Assembly: GCA_036925085.1 (NCBI GenBank)
Contig: JAUPFP010000011.1
Location: forward strand, 4,865,628 to 4,929,627
Reading direction: 5' to 3'
DNA length: 64,000 nucleotides
Origin: Brachycybe producta
Lineage: Eukaryota; Arthropoda; Diplopoda; Playtdesmida; Andrognathidae
The notes under the pieces are model-generated. The model was not told the origin of the DNA. It saw only the letters and a program-made list of their open reading frames with translations, and did not search any database. This document shows positions 61,041 to 64,000 of the stretch, in pieces. Each line of letters starts with the position of its first letter. Within the stretch, counting starts at the first letter, position 1. A program made the position numbers and the translations under genes.

Positions 61041-62556
61041 CGCCGGAGCGAATCTCCCGTACGGTCCGTACTACGAGGCGTCGCCGGCTGACCTCCGCCT
61101 GAGCCTGCTTCTTCTTCTTGCCTCCGGTCTTGGCTCCTGCTTTGTCCGACTTGGACAGTGCAGCAGCCTTCGCACCCGTTTGGCTTGAAGATGACGCCTT
61201 GGCAGAGCTCCCAGAGCTAGCCGTGGTTCCGGAGGACGGAGCGCTAGCCCTGTCCTGAGGAACCCCTCTTGTACGGGTAGGTAATTTACCTACCAGAAGC
61301 AAATCGGCCTCAACCAGCCGTGCCTTTCTGGCATATGCCTCCACCGTACCGGCCTTGCAACCGATCAACTGATCAGTGATGGCCGTCTGGAGTTTCCGTT
61401 TGAAGCGAATGAGCCGACAGCTCTCGTCTTCGCCCGGAGACACTCGGTCGGACAGTTCCAAGAACCGCCAGTAGAATGCCTGAACAGACTCGGTAGTCCC
61501 CTGTTTCATGGATTCGAATTCCCCGAAACAGAGGCGAGCCTGATTACTTGTGCTGAAGCGGCTACGCATAGCATCCTTCAGCTCAGTCCAGGTCAGGTCC
61601 GGAAGAGTTTCCACCAACGTGGCGTAGTACTCTTCCGCCGGACCGTCCAGCAGAAACGTAAAGAAACTGCATCGGGACTCGTCCGTCCAGCGCTGAGCTC
61701 GGGCTTTCGCTTCGAACTTGCGGAGAAAAGGCGTCAAGTCCTCTCTGCCGTCGTAACGAGCAAAAGAGTGGACCGGGTTAAAGAACCCGAACGCCTGAAC
61801 CTCCGCTGGAACCGCTGGAGCGGGCGTCCAAGCAGCGGTGCTAACCCTGCGAGGTTGCCTGCTCCGGTTCCCCGAAACGTCAGACACCGACTCAGCTTCC
61901 GAGGGGATCATCATCTGAACCCTCGGCTGCTGTCCGGGTACAGCAGGAGCTCCCCGGCCGAGTCCCCGAGGAGACGGCCTGGGTGCTACCCGCGGAGGTA
62001 CCAACCGGGGAAGTACCGGTGGTTCCTCTCCCCGTGCGCCCTCACGCGCGGGCGACAGTGAAAACCGAGGTGCCACCCTCGGCTCAACCGATGACCGGGA
62101 CAGTCGTCCTTCCAACCGAAGGACATCTATCCCGTAAGCAATCTCAACGAGTTGCTGCTCGGATAGCCCGGCCAAAAAGGCCCGGCCCTCACGTGCAGTC
62201 TCGTCCGGGATTTCCACCATATCTCTACGGGGAAGATCGCCACGTCCAACCGGACGGGCGACGGTGGAAACTTGGACAACCGGCCGTGGCCGATCGTCCT
62301 CCCCGGTGAGATCACCATCGGATCCACTGTCTTCTACCAGGTATTCTCCCGGACGGACGTCACGGCGGCGTTTCCGCACCGTGACCCAGTCCTCCGGGAA
62401 ATCCCTGTCCACGCTTCCGCTATGCTCCTCTGTCTCCAGAGGTGCACCGCCTTCCGCCCCCCCAAGGGGACGGTCGACTACGCGGCCGCGTAGCTTCAAA
62501 CCCGCATCTACTCCAAGTTCCCGACCTCCCGTCGGTACTTTTGGGGCTGGCTCCAT
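61036..62556 (-). CDS. gag: Gag capsid protein
   Basis: 506 codons from ATG at 62556. The N-terminal half is acidic/basic and probably disordered. The Ty3/gypsy gag (capsid) domain is at about residues 250-410: FARYDGREDLTPFLRKFEAK, CSFFTFLLDGPAEEYYATLV, LKDAMRSRFSTSNQARLCFG, EFESMKQGTTESVQAFYWRF. The tail is Ser/Lys-rich (GGKKKKQAQAE). The stop at 61036-61038 comes just before the zinc knuckle, which lies in the -1 frame. Confidence 0.9.
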   Translation of the reverse strand: MEPAPKVPTGGRELGVDAGLKLRGRVVDRPLGGAEGGAPLETEEHSGSVDRDFPEDWVTVRKRRRDVRPGEYLVEDSGSDGDLTGEDDRPRPVVQVSTVARPVGRGDLPRRDMVEIPDETAREGRAFLAGLSEQQLVEIAYGIDVLRLEGRLSRSSVEPRVAPRFSLSPAREGARGEEPPVLPRLVPPRVAPRPSPRGLGRGAPAVPGQQPRVQMMIPSEAESVSDVSGNRSRQPRRVSTAAWTPAPAVPAEVQAFGFFNPVHSFARYDGREDLTPFLRKFEAKARAQRWTDESRCSFFTFLLDGPAEEYYATLVETLPDLTWTELKDAMRSRFSTSNQARLCFGEFESMKQGTTESVQAFYWRFLELSDRVSPGEDESCRLIRFKRKLQTAITDQLIGCKAGTVEAYARKARLVEADLLLVGKLPTRTRGVPQDRASAPSSGTTASSGSSAKASSSSQTGAKAAALSKSDKAGAKTGGKKKKQAQAEVSRRRLVVRTVREIRSGD

Positions 62557-62559
62557 TTT

Positions 62560-63163
62560 TCACCGTAAACGAACGGTAAAATCTGGACAAAGCCACCAGA
62601 TATCGGGTTTCCACCGTCGAAAACGGTAAACTCACGGACAAAAGTCCGTAAAATACCGTTACGAACGGATGGGACCGTGCAAAACCGCAGTATCACGGAC
62701 AAAAGTCCGTGTCCCACGGTGAAGAACGGTCAGAGTTTGACTTCACCGGTTTCGACCGCGGTATAACGGACAAAAGTCCGTCTCTCACGGTGTACTTCAC
62801 GGTAAAGACCTTTTACCACTTTCTACCGTGGACCAACGGACAAAAGTCCGTACACCACGGTGTACTTGCGGTAAAATACCGTAAACCACCGAAAACCACG
62901 GTACCACGGACCGTAGTCCGTGCCCCACGGTAATTCGACGGTACCAATACGGTAACCGACGGTAAATTTACCGTTAACCACGGTACAACGGACCAGAGTC
63001 CGTTCCCCACGGTAAACGACGGTAAATCAACGGTGAAACGGTGGTTTCCGCCGCTGTCCCACGGACCAAAGTCCGCGCCCAGTGGCGTACTCGCACCGCA
63101 CGGTGATTCGACCGACTTAACGGTCGAATACACGGTAAATCACCGTGCGAGAGGCGGGGTACA
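62560..63163 (-). promoter_or_regulatory. Gypsy 5' leader with seven-copy palindrome array
   Basis: The 16-nt palindrome ACGGAC(N4)GTCCGT, or a close variant, starts at 62635, 62696, 62766, 62836, 62906, 62988 and 63061, with spacings 61, 70, 70, 70, 82 and 73. Between copies are runs of ACGGTAAA/TACCGT. The whole leader is a degenerate ~70-bp tandem repeat, and each unit can form a 6-bp-stem, 4-nt-loop hairpin in RNA. No ORF. Possible roles: packaging or dimerisation signal, translation control, or protein-binding sites. Confidence 0.85.
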
Positions 63164-63183
63164 GATACCCGGCGCCTCCACCA
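63164..63183 (-). other. Primer binding site of the gypsy element
   Basis: On the minus strand, TGGTGGAGGCGCCGGGTATC begins 2 nt after the 5' LTR. It is complementary to a tRNA 3' end GATACCCGGCGCCTCCACCA. The tRNA identity was not determined. Confidence 0.8.
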
Positions 63184-63185
63184 AT

Positions 63186-63980
63186 TGTAACGTCCCGCCG
63201 GACCGTTACAATACCCCAGTAAGTTCCACGTAAAAAACACGAAAAACTTACCGCACAACCGGCTCCTCACGGGGACGGGACCGTACCCGTAGCCGTCTCC
63301 CGCACGGTGCTCCCTGAGTTGTGTCGGCTCCAGGAGCCACCCACGACGGACACGACGAAAAACCACGCCGCCACGCCGAGAATATCGCGGTAGAACTCCG
63401 GTTCTACCGCGAGCCGACACGAAGACCGGCCGAAACAAGTCGGAAAGACGGTGGTGTTTCCCCAATACCAGAAACCCACCCTCCGCGGTACTTCCCCAAG
63501 AAAAGACACAGACACACGAGGTAAGATGAAATAAACAGTGTTTAATTGAACACTTACGACGTGAATGATGATAAGGCAGTGATAACAATATTCACACAAC
63601 TTGGCTGGTAAACTTCTACCAACCAAGCCCCCATGAATATAAAACAACAGGCCAACAGGCCAAAGGCACAAAAGAAGAATCCAGATGCTGGACAGTGGAG
63701 GTCTACCTTGACCTCCACCCACAGGTCTAGTCTCAAGCAAAGCCTACCACCAACTGCCCAGATCCTGTGGTTGACTAGGCCACAGGAAACCTCCAGGCAA
63801 CTCCACCTGGAGGGGACAGAGGTCACATCTGACCTCTCACCCATAGACTTCATGGTGAGAGGTCTGCTGGCACCAAAATGGCGTCCGTCCCAACAGCCTA
63901 CTGTAGCTGTCAGGCAGACCACCATAGGGAAATTCGTCTGCTCCACCAAAATTAAAATTGGAGCAGACCAGGTTGCCACA
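63186..63980 (-). repeat. 5' LTR of the gypsy element
   Basis: 795 bp. It differs from the 3' LTR at positions corresponding to 51555 (T versus A), 51918 (G versus A) and 52207 (T versus G), positions approximate. The retrotransposon promoter should lie here. Confidence 0.95.
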
Positions 63981-64000
63981 ATAGTACCCCCCTATAAAAA

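Larger units (their letters stand above)
51482..63980 (-). mobile_element. Full-length Ty3/gypsy LTR retrotransposon, 12.5 kb, recent insertion
   Basis: Complete element in reverse orientation. Order in its own direction: 5' LTR (63186-63980), PBS, leader with palindrome array, gag, CCHC/pre-protease, pol, intergenic repeat block, ORF3, PPT, 3' LTR (51482-52276). Both LTRs are 795 bp, and I found three differences between them. The direct duplication ATAG flanks the element (51478-51481 and 63981-63984; 5 bp AATAG if the last LTR base is shared). LTRs run TG...CA. The coding region has three frame changes, all -1, and one in-frame TAG. Confidence 0.95.

Noticed and set aside
62635..63076. CRISPR-like look of evenly spaced palindromes
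   Set aside because: Eukaryotic retrotransposon leader; spacers are themselves related repeats and there are no cas genes.
1..64000. tRNA, rRNA or other structured RNA genes
   Set aside because: No cloverleaf with A/B boxes or rRNA core was recognised; the only tRNA-related sequence is the retrotransposon PBS.

Overview
The window is nuclear DNA of an animal, almost certainly an invertebrate. It has spliced genes with GT-AG introns, AT-rich introns full of MITEs, and metazoan cell genes (a complete BPTF/NURF301 gene and the first exon of NTHL1). Other content is Ty3/gypsy, R2-like and hAT transposable elements. I cannot name the species from sequence alone.

Layout. 1-3400: 3' end of one Ty3/gypsy element (integrase plus a long charged tail, then LTR-like sequence). 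3400-5200: AT microsatellites, an hAT fragment, a MITE and, on the minus strand, exon 1 of NTHL1 (base-excision repair glycosylase). 6100-9380: a decayed R2-type (restriction-like endonuclease) non-LTR retrotransposon. 9780-10900: tandem repeats and small palindromic MITEs. 11396-14224: a decayed hAT transposon of the ZMYM1/TTF-finger type. 14230-15100: nested foldback elements. 16600-46600: the BPTF gene on the plus strand, modelled here as 27 coding exons with a protein of about 2,757 residues. It has an AT-hook, DDT and PHD1 domains at the N-terminus, and two PHD fingers plus a bromodomain at the C-terminus. Almost every intron above 400 bp is inflated by identifiable MITEs, while the other introns are 53-115 bp. 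49132-49925: two or more exons of an unrecognised minus-strand gene with an in-frame TGA. 50476-51481: MITEs. 51482-63980: a full-length 12.5 kb Ty3/gypsy element on the minus strand, with two 795 bp LTRs that differ at about three positions.

How the parts relate. BPTF is the large scaffold and histone-reader subunit of the NURF chromatin-remodelling complex. The gypsy element carries gag, a CCHC nucleocapsid, protease, RT, RNase H and integrase. Downstream of pol it has an extra reading frame (ORF3, roughly 930 codons across one frame change) preceded by a good 3' splice site. Its 5' leader holds seven copies of a 16-nt palindrome at about 70 bp spacing, and similar hairpins recur just upstream of ORF3. 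This leader/ORF3 arrangement is the least ordinary thing in the window. The gypsy element inserted into one arm of an older MITE.
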